Positions 1-9,467 of a stretch of 64,000 bases of DNA are shown here, piece by piece (positions within the stretch are counted from its first letter, which is position 1; each line of letters begins with the position of its first letter). The notes beneath the pieces are model-generated. The model was not told where the DNA came from and did not search any database. It saw only the letters and a program-made list of their open reading frames with translations. Source of the DNA: Pedobacter faecalis (GTDB lineage: Bacteria; Bacteroidota; Bacteroidia; Sphingobacteriales; Sphingobacteriaceae); assembly GCF_030182585.1 (NCBI RefSeq), contig NZ_JARXOW010000001.1, positions 2,790,001 to 2,854,000 of the forward strand, given 5' to 3'. The position numbers and the translations under genes were made by a program.

Positions 1-1367
1 TTGCTTCCTTCCAGAACACGAAACTGAAAGATGAGCCTGCAAGGGCACAGCCTATCTGGGCCAAGGCCAACCAGGCCAAGGCCTATGCCGACGAACTTCA
101 CAATTATGTGCAGAGACTTAAAGACCAGTTCAGGACAGAGGGTAACGGCATAGATGAGGAAACAGGCGACCTTACGGAACGGGCTAACCTGGATATTGCC
201 CAGAACATCATGATCAACAAGGGTGAGGGTGCGAAATTGAAGCAGAAGATTAATGAGACCCGTCAGAAGTTAATTGCGTTACTCGACGATAAGGATCAGG
301 CTGGGGTAACCTTTACACTGGAGGCTACTGATGCTGAAAAGCGGGTGAACGGTAAGAAGAAATGGGAGGATATTAATTTCGGGGAAGGTACACCGCTCAC
401 GGCGGCAAATACTATACTGAGCAAGATCCAGTCTGACGTGCGTAACGCAGAGGCAGAGGTGGTTAAAAAGTTGTTTGGTAACATGGACAAGGCCCTGGTA
501 AATCTTGATCAGTTTTCGGCAGTTGCTGTGGCACCTTCTTCTTATGTGGTGCAGGGTCAGCCTTATACAGCCGAAGTTTTCCTTACGGCAAGCGACTCGC
601 GCTCTAACCCTGAAATTACCGTAGGGGGCAACCGCCTCTCGGTACGGGACGGAAAAGGAACGTATACCGGCAGCACCAATAGCGTAGGGGTCTTTAAATG
701 GCGCGGGACTATTAAAGTGCGCCAGACGGATGGTCAGATCAAAGAATATTATACACCGGAGCAGACTTACCAGGTGGCGAAGCCTTCCGCTACGGTTTCT
801 CCTGATAAAATGAACGTGATCTATGCGGGTATCCCTAATCCCTTTTCGGTTTCGGCAGCCGGCTTTCCGCTCGAAAGCGTGCGCGCCACCATGGATGGCG
901 GATCCATATCGGGCAGCAATGGTAAGTACATGGTGAATGTTGGGGGCGGACAGGTTGGTAAGACCTTGACCATCAACGTGTCGGCCAGCAACGGTGGTAA
1001 AACACTCAACCTGGGTTCGCAACAATTCAGGGTAAAGGCTTTGCCAACGCCGCGACCTTATATTAAAGGTAAATCGGGCGGTAATGTGGGGCTCGAATGG
1101 ATGGAAAGTGCTACGGCTATAGAAACGCAGCTGGAAGATTTCGTGTTCGACGTGAACTTCAGGGTACTCCGCTTTTCGGTAACTTTTATTAATCCGAAGT
1201 CGGACGCCGTAACCATACAGAACAGTGGGGCTTCGTTCAGCAGCCAGGTTCGCGGGGCCTTAAATTCACTGCGTTCCGGGGCAACAATTATATTTAAGGA
1301 CATCGTTTGCGAGGGGCCTGATGGTAGGCAGAAGGTGCTCGACGGCATTACATTTACAGCTAAGTAG
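1..1367 (+). CDS. gldM: GldM, type IX secretion/gliding motor subunit (5' partial)
   Basis: The reading frame is open from base 3, so the gene starts upstream of the window; about 454 codons are visible. GldM pairs with GldL in the inner membrane to form the proton-driven motor of the type IX secretion system (T9SS) and gliding machinery, and its long periplasmic part reaches up to the GldK/GldN ring. What is visible is this periplasmic part: an alpha-helical first section rich in charged residues, then beta-rich Ig-like repeats (for example the stretch beginning SSYVVQGQPYTAEVFL, with later repeats). The N-terminal membrane helix lies outside the window. gldN follows after 3 bases, the canonical gldKLMN order. 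The call rests on overall sequence character plus the gldN neighbour. Confidence 0.93.
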   Translation, partial: ASFQNTKLKDEPARAQPIWAKANQAKAYADELHNYVQRLKDQFRTEGNGIDEETGDLTERANLDIAQNIMINKGEGAKLKQKINETRQKLIALLDDKDQAGVTFTLEATDAEKRVNGKKKWEDINFGEGTPLTAANTILSKIQSDVRNAEAEVVKKLFGNMDKALVNLDQFSAVAVAPSSYVVQGQPYTAEVFLTASDSRSNPEITVGGNRLSVRDGKGTYTGSTNSVGVFKWRGTIKVRQTDGQIKEYYTPEQTYQVAKPSATVSPDKMNVIYAGIPNPFSVSAAGFPLESVRATMDGGSISGSNGKYMVNVGGGQVGKTLTINVSASNGGKTLNLGSQQFRVKALPTPRPYIKGKSGGNVGLEWMESATAIETQLEDFVFDVNFRVLRFSVTFINPKSDAVTIQNSGASFSSQVRGALNSLRSGATIIFKDIVCEGPDGRQKVLDGITFTAK

Positions 1368-1370
1368 TAT

Positions 1371-2249
1371 ATGAAAAGTATTTTAGGAGTCATCGTAGCG
1401 TTGTGCCTGGCCGTACCGGCCTTAGCACAGGTTAACCCGCCTGCGCGTGTCGACTCAGTAAAGAAGACGCGGATCAAAACCCCGCCTAAGGATGGTTTTG
1501 CTGTTCGGCGGGAAATTGACAGCAACGTCATGGTGCCTTACCCGGATGTGCGGGAAGAGGATGTGTATTATTCCAAGAGGATCTGGCGCGAACTCGATCT
1601 TCGTGACACGATCAATTCGGTACTCAACGCAGAGAGCTCCAAACTGATCGATGTGCTTCTGGAGGCCATACGCAACGAGGAACTTACCGTGTATTCCAAT
1701 AAGGATACAACTGCGGGCCGCTTGCTTGACGATAACGACTCATTTAAGATTGCGCTGACCGCCCAGGAGGCGCTTCAGAGTGCACAAGGTACCGTTGAGG
1801 GTGAGGCCGATCCGGAGACAGGTAAGATTGCGGAACCTACACTCAGACGGCTGAGATCTGAGGAGTTTATGAAGTACCGTATCAAGGAGGACTGGATTCT
1901 TGATTCCAAGCGTTCGGTATTTGAGCCGCGCATTGTCGGTATTGCTCCGATGAAAATGGTGGAAGGAAACTGGCAGCCCGTGTTTTGGGTGTATTATGAT
2001 GATGCCCGTCAGTTGCTGAGTACTAAAAAGCTTGTAAACCCTGCGAACGACGCCTCGACGTTAAGTTTCGACGACTTCTTCGTACGTCGCTTGTTTTCGA
2101 GTTATGTTGTAAAAGAAACGAATCCTTCCAATAAAGATATCAATGAGATGCTGGGCATTACAGATCCTAAGGATCCGCGTAAGCTTTATGAATCGGAGCG
2201 GATCAAGAAATCAATCATGGACTTTGAGCAGAGTCTTTGGGAATATTAA
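1371..2249 (+). CDS. gldN: GldN, T9SS periplasmic ring protein
   Basis: A 292-residue exported protein with a clear signal peptide (MKSILGVIVALCLAVPALAQ). GldN (PorN in Porphyromonas) forms a periplasmic ring with GldK under the outer membrane and couples it to the GldLM motor. Family-typical features are the R-E-D-V-Y-Y-S-K-R-I-W-R-E-L-D-L-R segment near residues 61-78 and the C-terminal part with conserved acidic and aromatic residues. The start codon lies 3 bases after the gldM stop, so the two are translated from one message. A hairpin follows the stop codon at about 2271-2300. Confidence 0.93.
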   Translation: MKSILGVIVALCLAVPALAQVNPPARVDSVKKTRIKTPPKDGFAVRREIDSNVMVPYPDVREEDVYYSKRIWRELDLRDTINSVLNAESSKLIDVLLEAIRNEELTVYSNKDTTAGRLLDDNDSFKIALTAQEALQSAQGTVEGEADPETGKIAEPTLRRLRSEEFMKYRIKEDWILDSKRSVFEPRIVGIAPMKMVEGNWQPVFWVYYDDARQLLSTKKLVNPANDASTLSFDDFFVRRLFSSYVVKETNPSNKDINEMLGITDPKDPRKLYESERIKKSIMDFEQSLWEY

Positions 2250-2270
2250 CCAGATATATTAAATATGAGC

Positions 2271-2310
2271 AGACCCCTGCAGCCTAGGCTTCGGGGGTTT
2301 CTTGTTTAAA
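2271..2310 (+). terminator. Putative terminator after gldN
   Basis: The arms at 2271-2279 and 2292-2300 pair over 9 bases, with two or three G-T wobbles. The loop contains the palindrome AGCCTAGGCT, and a T-rich stretch follows. The hairpin overlaps the 3' end of the convergent uvrC gene. The T tract is interrupted, so efficiency is uncertain. Confidence 0.5.
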
Positions 2311-4095
2311 ATAGTTGAGCAGAGTCTGCACCTGCGATTTGTTCAATACGGCACTTAACTCCGCCTCGGATGCATTTTTAATGCGTTTTACTGACTTGAA
2401 ATGCCGGAGCAGCTTGTCGGCCGTGGTCTTGCCTATACCACCGATCTGTTCGAGCTCGGTTTTCAGTGTGCCCTGGTCGCGTTTTTTGCGATGGAAGGTA
2501 ATGCCGAAACGGTGTGCCTCATCACGCAGCTGCTGGATCACTTTCAGGGTCTCCGATTTCTTGTCGAGATAGAGCGGATAGCTGTCGCCCGGATAAAACA
2601 GCTCTTCAAGTCGCTTGGCAATACCGATCACGGTTACTTTCCGGTCGATCTCCAGTTTCTTTAAGCTGGTCATGGCCGAGGAGAGCTGCCCCTTGCCACC
2701 GTCGATAATAATCAGTTGAGGTAAAGACTCGCCTTCGTCGAGCATACGTCTGTAACGCCTGTACACCGCTTCTTCCATTGTGGCGAAATCGTTTGGCCCC
2801 TCCACTGTCTTCACATTGAAATGCCGGTAATCCTTTTTTGAGGGCTTGGCATCTTTAAACACCACAATGGCCGATACCGGATACTTGCCCTGGAAGTTGG
2901 AGTTGTCGAAACACTCGATATGCCGGGGCAGCTGGGTCAGTCGGAGGTCTTTCTGCATCTGGGAAAGGATGCGATCGGTCCGAAGATCCGGATTCAGCTT
3001 CTCGTATTGGTTCAGTTTTTCCTTCTTAAAAAAGAGCACGTTCTTCTCCGACAGTTCCAGAAGCTTTTTCTTTTCGCCCAGTTTAGGTACGGTAAACTTC
3101 AAGCCTTCGTCCATAAGCGTAATTTCGAATGGTACGATGATCTCTTTTGAGGTGCTGTGAAACTTGTTCCGGAACTCTGTGATGGCCAGGGTAAGCAATT
3201 CCTCGTCCGTTTCATCGAGCCGCTTTTTGATCTCAATGGTCTGCGTTTGTATAATGCTGCCGTTCATGACTTTCAGATAGTTCACAAAGGCATAACGTTC
3301 GTCGGACGCGATGCTGACCACATCAATATTGGTGATGGCGCTGTTGACCACCGTTGATTTGCTCTGGTATTTTTCCAACACCTGCAGTTTCCGTGCATAC
3401 TGATGGGCCTGCTCAAAATTGAGTTGCTCGGATGCGGTTTTGATCACCTGTTTTACATCGCGGATTACGTTACCGATCTTGCCATTAAGAATATCTTTGA
3501 TCTCAGAGATGTTCTGCTCGTAGTCGTCGGCCGACTGATATGCCTGGCAGGGCCCCTTGCAGTTGCCGATCTGGTATTCGAGGCATACTTTGAATTTACC
3601 CTCGGCAATATTTTCCTGACTGAGCGGCAGATTGCAGGTGCGAAGGGGATAAGTTTCCTTGATCAGATCAAGAATGGTGTGCATCATGCCTACAGAGGCA
3701 TACGGGCCAAAATAGGTAGAGCCATCCTTCACCATTTTACGTGTCCAGTACAGTCGGGGGAAAGGCTCTTTCTTGATGATGATCCATGGATAGGTCTTAT
3801 CATCCTTGAGCATGATGTTATAACGGGGCTGATGTTTTTTGATCAGGCTGTTTTCCAATAGCCAGGCGTCAATTTCCGTGTCTACAATCGTAAAGGTAAT
3901 GTTGCGGATTCGAGACACAAGTACGCGTGTCTTACCGTTCATCTGGGTGTCTTTGTTGAAATAGGAACCCACACGGTTGCGGAGGTCCTTCGCCTTACCA
4001 ATATAAATAAGGGTACCTTCTGCATCCCAGAACTGGTAGACCCCGGGCCGGTGCGGAATATCGGCTAATGCATTTTTGTAATCGAAAGCACCCAT
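2284..4095 (-). CDS. uvrC: Excinuclease ABC subunit UvrC
   Basis: A 603-residue protein of normal UvrC length. UvrC makes both incisions in nucleotide excision repair after UvrAB damage recognition. The N-terminal GIY-YIG nuclease domain is visible (GVYQFWDAEGTLIYIGKAKD), followed by a UVR helical segment around residues 200-240. The RNase H-like second nuclease domain has the ECFD, IIIDGGKGQL and DEAHRFGITFHR motifs that supply the catalytic Asp, Asp and His. Helix-hairpin-helix motifs lie at the C-terminus (IGGIGKTTADKLL). The PBP1A gene starts upstream on the same strand, with 11 bases between its stop and the uvrC start. Confidence 0.97.
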   Translation of the reverse strand: MGAFDYKNALADIPHRPGVYQFWDAEGTLIYIGKAKDLRNRVGSYFNKDTQMNGKTRVLVSRIRNITFTIVDTEIDAWLLENSLIKKHQPRYNIMLKDDKTYPWIIIKKEPFPRLYWTRKMVKDGSTYFGPYASVGMMHTILDLIKETYPLRTCNLPLSQENIAEGKFKVCLEYQIGNCKGPCQAYQSADDYEQNISEIKDILNGKIGNVIRDVKQVIKTASEQLNFEQAHQYARKLQVLEKYQSKSTVVNSAITNIDVVSIASDERYAFVNYLKVMNGSIIQTQTIEIKKRLDETDEELLTLAITEFRNKFHSTSKEIIVPFEITLMDEGLKFTVPKLGEKKKLLELSEKNVLFFKKEKLNQYEKLNPDLRTDRILSQMQKDLRLTQLPRHIECFDNSNFQGKYPVSAIVVFKDAKPSKKDYRHFNVKTVEGPNDFATMEEAVYRRYRRMLDEGESLPQLIIIDGGKGQLSSAMTSLKKLEIDRKVTVIGIAKRLEELFYPGDSYPLYLDKKSETLKVIQQLRDEAHRFGITFHRKKRDQGTLKTELEQIGGIGKTTADKLLRHFKSVKRIKNASEAELSAVLNKSQVQTLLNYFKQETPEA

Positions 4096-4106
4096 AGTCG
4101 GAACGG

Positions 4107-6338
4107 CTAGAAACCGAGTTTCTCGTCGAGTTCAGTGGTTTCCTCGGCCTGTTGCTGCTGCTGATACTGCGCACAGTCGTACACAATAGATACGCCGTTA
4201 ACAGGCGGCTCGAAATCGGCCTGCTGAATCTTAAGCTTCGGATTGGCATATACCCGCTTCATGAAGCCGGCAAATATAGGCAGCGCTGTCGTGGCCCCGT
4301 CCCCCTGTGCTGTACTCGTAAAATGGAATGCGCGGTCTTCACAGCCTGTCCACACCCCGGCTACGAGTTGCGGACTGATGCCGATAAACCAGCCATCTGA
4401 GTTGTTCTGTGTGGTGCCGGTCTTACCGCCTATTGGCGCTTTTACGCCATAGCGACCGGCTAACCGCCAGCCCGTACCATGTGTTACCACACCACGCAGC
4501 ATGCGGGTCATTACGTAAGCCACCTCTTCATTGAGTGCAGGTACAGGTATAGGTTTTTCGCTATGCAGCACCACGCCGTTCTTATCTTCTATGCGGAGGA
4601 TGTAGGTGGGTTTAGTCCACACCCCCTTATTGGCAAACACGCTGTATGCGCCCACCATATCGTACACCGAGGCATCAAACGATCCCAGCGCTATGGAAGG
4701 GTAGGGAGGTACTTCGGTAGTAACGCCCATTTTCTTGATCAGTGTAGCCACCGCAGTAGGACCCACCTGTTTCATGACATAGGCTGCGATATAGTTCTGC
4801 GAAAGGGCCAGGCCCTTCTGCAGGGTAAGATATCCGGGTACAGTCCCGCTGGAACGCGGTGTCCATGGCTCGCTGCCCGGCACTTCTATCGTTACCGGCT
4901 CATTCGGTACACTGAAGCAAGGGGAATAGCCATTTTCAATAGCTACGGTATAGGTAAATGGCTTGGCGGTAGAGCCGACCTGGCGGGTACCCATCTTGAC
5001 CTGGTCGTACTTGAAGTGTTCGTAGTTGATGCCACCCACCCAGGCTTTTACATAGCCGGTTTGCGGATCCATGGCCATCATGGCGTTCCGAAGCAGCATC
5101 TTGTAATATTTTACGGAGTCGATAGGCTTCATCAGGGTATCGATATTGCCTTTCCAGGTAAAGATGGTAAGCTGCGTGGGTGTGTTGAAGTCGGCCATGA
5201 TCTCCTCCTCCGATTTACCTTCTAACTGAAGCGCTTTGTACCTGTCTGAACGCTTAATGCCCTGGCGGATTTGTAAATCTTTCCCTTTAAAAGGGTTGCG
5301 GCCTTTCCAGCTCTTTAAGAAGGAGGCCTGAAGTACTTTCATATATTCTTTCTGAGCTTCCTCAGCATAAACCTGCATGTCGTAATTAAGCGTGGTGACG
5401 ATCCGAAGTCCGTCGCGATCAAGGTCGTAAGGTGTGCCGTCTGGCTTGGTGATCGACCTTTCTTCAAAGATCCGCTTGATATCTGCTTTAAGAACAGCGC
5501 GGAAGTATGGGGCTATGCCTTCATTGACCGTTGCTGCATTAAACCTTAAGCCGAGCGGCTTTTCCTTTTCGGTCTCATATTGCTGTGCGGTGAGCAGTTC
5601 TGCCTTCACCATGAGTTCCATAATCAGGTTGCGGCGTGCAAGGGAGCGCTCGGGGTTACGCGTAGGCGAATATCTCGTAATGCCCTTAAGTATCCCGATC
5701 AGGGTGGCCGCCTGTGGTACGGTGAGTTTATCGGGTGTGGTGTTGAAATATACGCGGGCGGCCGATTTAATGCCGTAGGCCTGGTTGCCGAAGTCGACCG
5801 TGTTCAGGTACATCACAATGATTTCCTCCTTGGTGTAGTTTCGCTCCAGTTTTACGGCAATGACCCATTCCTTGAACTTTTGCATGGCGCGTTTAAAGAT
5901 GTTCTGCTGGCGACCTTCTTCTGAGAACAAGTTTAAGGCAAGCTGCTGCGTAATGGTACTTCCGCCCTGCTTTTTTCCAACCAGGTTGTACAGGATGATG
6001 GTGAAGGTCCGGCGAAAATCGATTCCTGAGTGATCACGGAATCGGATGTCTTCTGTAGCGATCAGGGCATTGATAACGTTTGGCGATATTTCGCTGTAAG
6101 TGACGTTGGAACGGTTCTGAACGAAATAAGTGCCAAGCACCCGCCCGTCGTCGGTGACGATTTCTGAGGCCTGGTTGCTTTTTGGGTGCTCGATATCCCT
6201 GAATGAAGGAAGTTCGCCGAAAAGTCCGAAACCGATCGAAATGATGAAAAGCGCAAAAAGTACCATTCCGCCAATCAGTATCTTCCAGAGTGTTATGTTG
6301 TATTTCCTGATTTCTTCCTTAGAAAGAGGTTTATTCAT
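4107..6338 (-). CDS. mrcA: Class A penicillin-binding protein 1A (GT51 plus transpeptidase)
   Basis: A 743-residue bifunctional murein synthase. One membrane helix (about residues 17-40) anchors it in the inner membrane. The GT51 glycosyltransferase has the catalytic ATEDIRFRDHSGID motif (Glu96) and QGGSTITQQLALNL. The penicillin-binding domain has all three active-site motifs: STAK (Ser456-Lys459), SQN (513-515) and KTG (639-641). It polymerises lipid II glycan and cross-links peptides. The C-terminus ends in a Gln/Glu-rich tail. It lies between porW (4-base gap) and uvrC, so the three probably share a transcript. Confidence 0.96.
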   Translation of the reverse strand: MNKPLSKEEIRKYNITLWKILIGGMVLFALFIISIGFGLFGELPSFRDIEHPKSNQASEIVTDDGRVLGTYFVQNRSNVTYSEISPNVINALIATEDIRFRDHSGIDFRRTFTIILYNLVGKKQGGSTITQQLALNLFSEEGRQQNIFKRAMQKFKEWVIAVKLERNYTKEEIIVMYLNTVDFGNQAYGIKSAARVYFNTTPDKLTVPQAATLIGILKGITRYSPTRNPERSLARRNLIMELMVKAELLTAQQYETEKEKPLGLRFNAATVNEGIAPYFRAVLKADIKRIFEERSITKPDGTPYDLDRDGLRIVTTLNYDMQVYAEEAQKEYMKVLQASFLKSWKGRNPFKGKDLQIRQGIKRSDRYKALQLEGKSEEEIMADFNTPTQLTIFTWKGNIDTLMKPIDSVKYYKMLLRNAMMAMDPQTGYVKAWVGGINYEHFKYDQVKMGTRQVGSTAKPFTYTVAIENGYSPCFSVPNEPVTIEVPGSEPWTPRSSGTVPGYLTLQKGLALSQNYIAAYVMKQVGPTAVATLIKKMGVTTEVPPYPSIALGSFDASVYDMVGAYSVFANKGVWTKPTYILRIEDKNGVVLHSEKPIPVPALNEEVAYVMTRMLRGVVTHGTGWRLAGRYGVKAPIGGKTGTTQNNSDGWFIGISPQLVAGVWTGCEDRAFHFTSTAQGDGATTALPIFAGFMKRVYANPKLKIQQADFEPPVNGVSIVYDCAQYQQQQQAEETTELDEKLGF

Positions 6339-6341
6339 CGC

Positions 6342-9116
6342 TTAATAATTCTTTTTATAAAATTCTACGTATTGGTCGAGCAGCCTTCGGGTAGTGATCA
6401 GATCAAAGTTTTCTTTGCTGACGATAAAACTGCTGTAAAGATTTGCTGGCACCTTCATGATCTGTCTCAGTTGCGGCACTATACCTGAGGCATAGACCTT
6501 AGCTTCCTCAAAAGTACTAAAGTTCCCGACGTATACGAGCTGATCATTGTCAAATTCCTTTAACTGATGCCGCAGGCTGGCTTCTGCGTAGTTGCCGCGG
6601 TTAAACTGACCGATGCCGAACCGGGATGAGCTTAATGTCAATGAGGCATCTTGAACGTGTACCACAAAGTAATAGGTGGCTGAAGGCTTATCTGTAAAGG
6701 TACCATCGGTTTTTACAGCAACAACGGGCACAGCGGCGGGTTGTGCGGGGGCGACCGGCGCGGGGACTGGCTGGACTGGCTTAGTCGTTTGCACGGCGTT
6801 TTGGGGTGTCTGCACCTTTGCGGCCGGCGGGTTGGCCGGCGCCGGGTGTTGTGCTATCCTGGCTTCCTGAAAAGGCGGCTCGTTCGGATCAAAATCGACC
6901 AGCGCAACCTTGCGTGCACGGAAGGCCTGGAGATGATTGTTAATATAGTTTACATGCTCCTGCACCAGCGGGGTGATGAGTTTATCGTCGGGATAGCTGC
7001 GTACGATATTGTTGAATGCCTTTAGCAGACTGTCCACATGGTTTGTCCGGCCGATGGCAATGGCTTTTAAATAGGCGAACTGGGAGGAAAACAAGTTAGC
7101 CGGCTGCACTTCCATCTGCCTTGCCATGGAAATTACTTCTGGGTAATTTTTCTGTTCGTACTGTTCAAAAACTTCGTTGTAGCGTCTGGCGGAGGCTGCT
7201 TCCAGCTCGGTCTGTCGGGCAGCGTACGCGGGATCGAGCAAGGTCTTGGCATAAGACGAGCCGGCGTGGTCGTTGAGCAGCTTATTCCGGTAAAGATTAG
7301 CCTTGTCCGGGTCTGAGTCGCGATGAGCCAGAAACAGACTGTAGAAAACAGCAGGAAGGTAATCGTTTGCCGGGTAGCGTTTGAGTAAAGTTTCAAATAC
7401 CTCGGCAGCCTCAGCCTGGTCCCTCAATTCCTGAAGGTAGAAGTTTCCAATCTCGTAGTAGGCATCAATGATCCGTTTATCAGATCCCGCCATCAGTTCT
7501 GGAGTTACAGGCAGTCGCGCACTATAGGTTTTGATAAGTGCCGCAGTATCAGTGGTGTTCTGAACACCTGCATGCTTGTCGGGAGAGTCAGGCAGCAGAT
7601 TTGTGTTGGACAGAGCGTTCTGTGTATTCTGCTGCGCCGAATTCCGGACGCTTTGCCGCCAGTTGTCTTCGCGCTTCCGGTTTCCCCATTTTTTTTTAAA
7701 ATCATTAAAACCGATGCTGATGGCCGTGGTATTGTTGAAGTAAAAGCCGCTTTGTACGGTGTTTGTTGTTACGGAGGCCGGGGCTCCAACAGATGCTGGC
7801 GCTACAGCGTTATCTGCTGCCGCAGTTGTCGCAGCAGGTTTGACTAAAGCTTCAATAAGCGCGGCGCGTTCGTTCTCCGGCCGTCGAGCTATTGCCTGCA
7901 GGGCGTCTTCGAGCGCGATCTGTTCATAGCGCGTGGTGAGGTAGCCGAGGTTCTGCGCTTTTTTACGTACAAGTTCATAATCGGGGTATGAATCGGGTAA
8001 TGCATACACCGTACTGTCGTAATAGGCCTTGGCGCGGACATAGTCTTTTTGTTGTTTAAAATATATATCGGCCATGCGCATATAGGCCAAGCCCTTTTGG
8101 CTTTGGCTGGCCGTTGGTGTACGCAGAGCCAATGTGTATTGCGCTAAAGCTTCTTCCCACATCTGTTCGTCTGCATAATTTTCCCCGATCTGATAATAGA
8201 CCTGATCGTGATAATCCACGTTTTTATCGTCCCGGAGCATGCGGCTTAGCGCGGTTCTGATGTCTGTCTCTAAGGCGTCCGAGGATTGCTGCAGGCGGAT
8301 CTGCCCGAGGCCGGCCTGGAAATACATTTCATATGGAGCATTGCTCCGCTGGATTTTCCTGTAGGCGGATGCCGCATCTGCATATCGTTTCTGCCGCTCA
8401 TACAATTGCCCGAGAATAAAAATCCATCTGATCTTGTTCAGGCTTCCGGCGCCGTTCTGAAGTGCCTGGGCAAGATATTCTGTCGCACAGCTGTCGTCTT
8501 TAAGATAAATACACATTTGGGCAAGCGTTGCGTAGGTTTCGGCAAGCTTTTCGCTTTTCTTGGATCCGGGGATGATCTGCATGAGGGTGTCTAGCACCTT
8601 ACCAGCTTCACTGAGCCGCCTCAGTTGCATCAGGCTCCTCGCTTTCCAATTGAGCGCTTCCAGCACAAGATCCTTGTTTTTGGAATATGTACGGGCCACG
8701 TAATCAAAATATTCTGTCGAGTTAAAATAATTGCTGTTGTAAAAGCTGGCTTTGCCAAGCAGGAGATACGCGTCATCAATGTAATTGCTTGCGGTTCTTT
8801 CAAAAATAATGAACTCCGCCTTTTTTATGATGTCATTCATCGGCTTCAGTCCAGCCGTAAACCCTGCGTCTGCGGCATCGCCTTCAGGCCCTATATATAC
8901 GGGCAGAATGCTGTTGTAATTGTCTGGGTAGTTCTGTGCGAGTTCTGCCTGGTGTACACTTAGGATCTGTCTGGCATTGTAAATATAGTTGTAGCGGGCG
9001 GTAAGGTTCTGCATGCCGCGGCTTGTGGCTGTGTCACGATGTGAGCCGCAGGAGTAAAATATGGAAACCAGCGCAGCAAGAATGATGTTTAATTTGTGGA
9101 TCGCGTAGTGTTTCAA
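6342..9116 (-). CDS. porW: PorW/SprE-like T9SS lipoprotein with TPR repeats
   Basis: A 924-residue lipoprotein. The signal peptide ends at a lipobox-like cysteine (residue 23, SIFYSCGSH). The segment right after it (NLTARYNYIYNARQIL) matches the start of PorW/SprE proteins, the TPR lipoproteins needed for T9SS function and gliding in Flavobacterium and Porphyromonas. TPR-type helices fill residues of about 60-430 and again 540-760. A Pro/Ala/Val-rich linker (about 780-830) leads to a C-terminal domain of about 110 residues with a SPOR-like character. Nearness to gldMN, with only uvrC and a PBP gene between, supports the T9SS assignment. The family match is by eye. Confidence 0.8.
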   Translation of the reverse strand: MKHYAIHKLNIILAALVSIFYSCGSHRDTATSRGMQNLTARYNYIYNARQILSVHQAELAQNYPDNYNSILPVYIGPEGDAADAGFTAGLKPMNDIIKKAEFIIFERTASNYIDDAYLLLGKASFYNSNYFNSTEYFDYVARTYSKNKDLVLEALNWKARSLMQLRRLSEAGKVLDTLMQIIPGSKKSEKLAETYATLAQMCIYLKDDSCATEYLAQALQNGAGSLNKIRWIFILGQLYERQKRYADAASAYRKIQRSNAPYEMYFQAGLGQIRLQQSSDALETDIRTALSRMLRDDKNVDYHDQVYYQIGENYADEQMWEEALAQYTLALRTPTASQSQKGLAYMRMADIYFKQQKDYVRAKAYYDSTVYALPDSYPDYELVRKKAQNLGYLTTRYEQIALEDALQAIARRPENERAALIEALVKPAATTAAADNAVAPASVGAPASVTTNTVQSGFYFNNTTAISIGFNDFKKKWGNRKREDNWRQSVRNSAQQNTQNALSNTNLLPDSPDKHAGVQNTTDTAALIKTYSARLPVTPELMAGSDKRIIDAYYEIGNFYLQELRDQAEAAEVFETLLKRYPANDYLPAVFYSLFLAHRDSDPDKANLYRNKLLNDHAGSSYAKTLLDPAYAARQTELEAASARRYNEVFEQYEQKNYPEVISMARQMEVQPANLFSSQFAYLKAIAIGRTNHVDSLLKAFNNIVRSYPDDKLITPLVQEHVNYINNHLQAFRARKVALVDFDPNEPPFQEARIAQHPAPANPPAAKVQTPQNAVQTTKPVQPVPAPVAPAQPAAVPVVAVKTDGTFTDKPSATYYFVVHVQDASLTLSSSRFGIGQFNRGNYAEASLRHQLKEFDNDQLVYVGNFSTFEEAKVYASGIVPQLRQIMKVPANLYSSFIVSKENFDLITTRRLLDQYVEFYKKNY

Positions 9117-9150
9117 GAATATGTATTATGTTGGCTCATTAAAATATATA

Positions 9151-9158
9151 CAAAAGTA
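9151..9158 (-). promoter_or_regulatory. Putative -7 element upstream of porW
   Basis: On the minus strand the bases read TACTTTTG, an exact fit to the Bacteroidota -7 consensus TAnnTTTG, 35 bases before the porW start codon. No clear TTG sits at the expected -33 spacing, so this is a partial promoter match. Confidence 0.45.
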
Positions 9159-9213
9159 TCTTAATTTGGCAGCATTTTCATGGATAAAAGGGATTTATTT
9201 AAGGGCTTATCGT

Positions 9214-9435
9214 ATGGCAGAACAGGACAATAAAGGCAAAAGGGTCAATAGCTATGTGAAATATTCGGCTATGGGTTTTCAAATGCTCGTCACCATAGGC
9301 CTGTTCGTATTCGCAGGTTATAAAATTGATGCATATCAGCAAAACCGGACGCCGCTTGCAACTGCACTGCTGGGCGTGCTTGGTGTGATTGTTTCTTTAT
9401 ATCAGGTGATTAGGCAGCTGAACAGAAAGGAATAG
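9214..9435 (+). CDS. AtpZ/AtpI-family small membrane protein
   Basis: The ATG at 9214 gives 73 residues (MAEQDNKGKRVNSYVKYSA). Upstream in-frame starts would add a stretch unlike the family. Two hydrophobic helices are separated by a short polar loop (KIDAYQQNRTPLATA), as in AtpZ/AtpI proteins found at the head of F1Fo ATP synthase operons, where they assist c-ring assembly or magnesium uptake. It is the first gene of the atp operon here. The assignment rests on size, topology and position. Confidence 0.75.
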   Translation: MAEQDNKGKRVNSYVKYSAMGFQMLVTIGLFVFAGYKIDAYQQNRTPLATALLGVLGVIVSLYQVIRQLNRKE

Positions 9436-9467
9436 TTGTTTACACTCGGCTTTATTGCATACCTTTG
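9436..9467 (+). promoter_or_regulatory. Bacteroidota-type promoter inside the atp operon head
   Basis: TTG at 9436-9438 and TACCTTTG at 9460-9467 are separated by 21 bases, which fits the phylum promoter (TTG, 17-23 bases, TAnnTTTG). It would start transcription near 9474, just ahead of the second AtpI-like gene and atpB. If it is used, the TTG at 9455 cannot be the start codon on this transcript. Confidence 0.55.

Noticed and set aside
279..1025. 248-codon frame opposite gldM
   Set aside because: A shadow of a strongly supported gene; composition is rich in Arg, His and Cys, as expected for antisense frames, and no motif is present.
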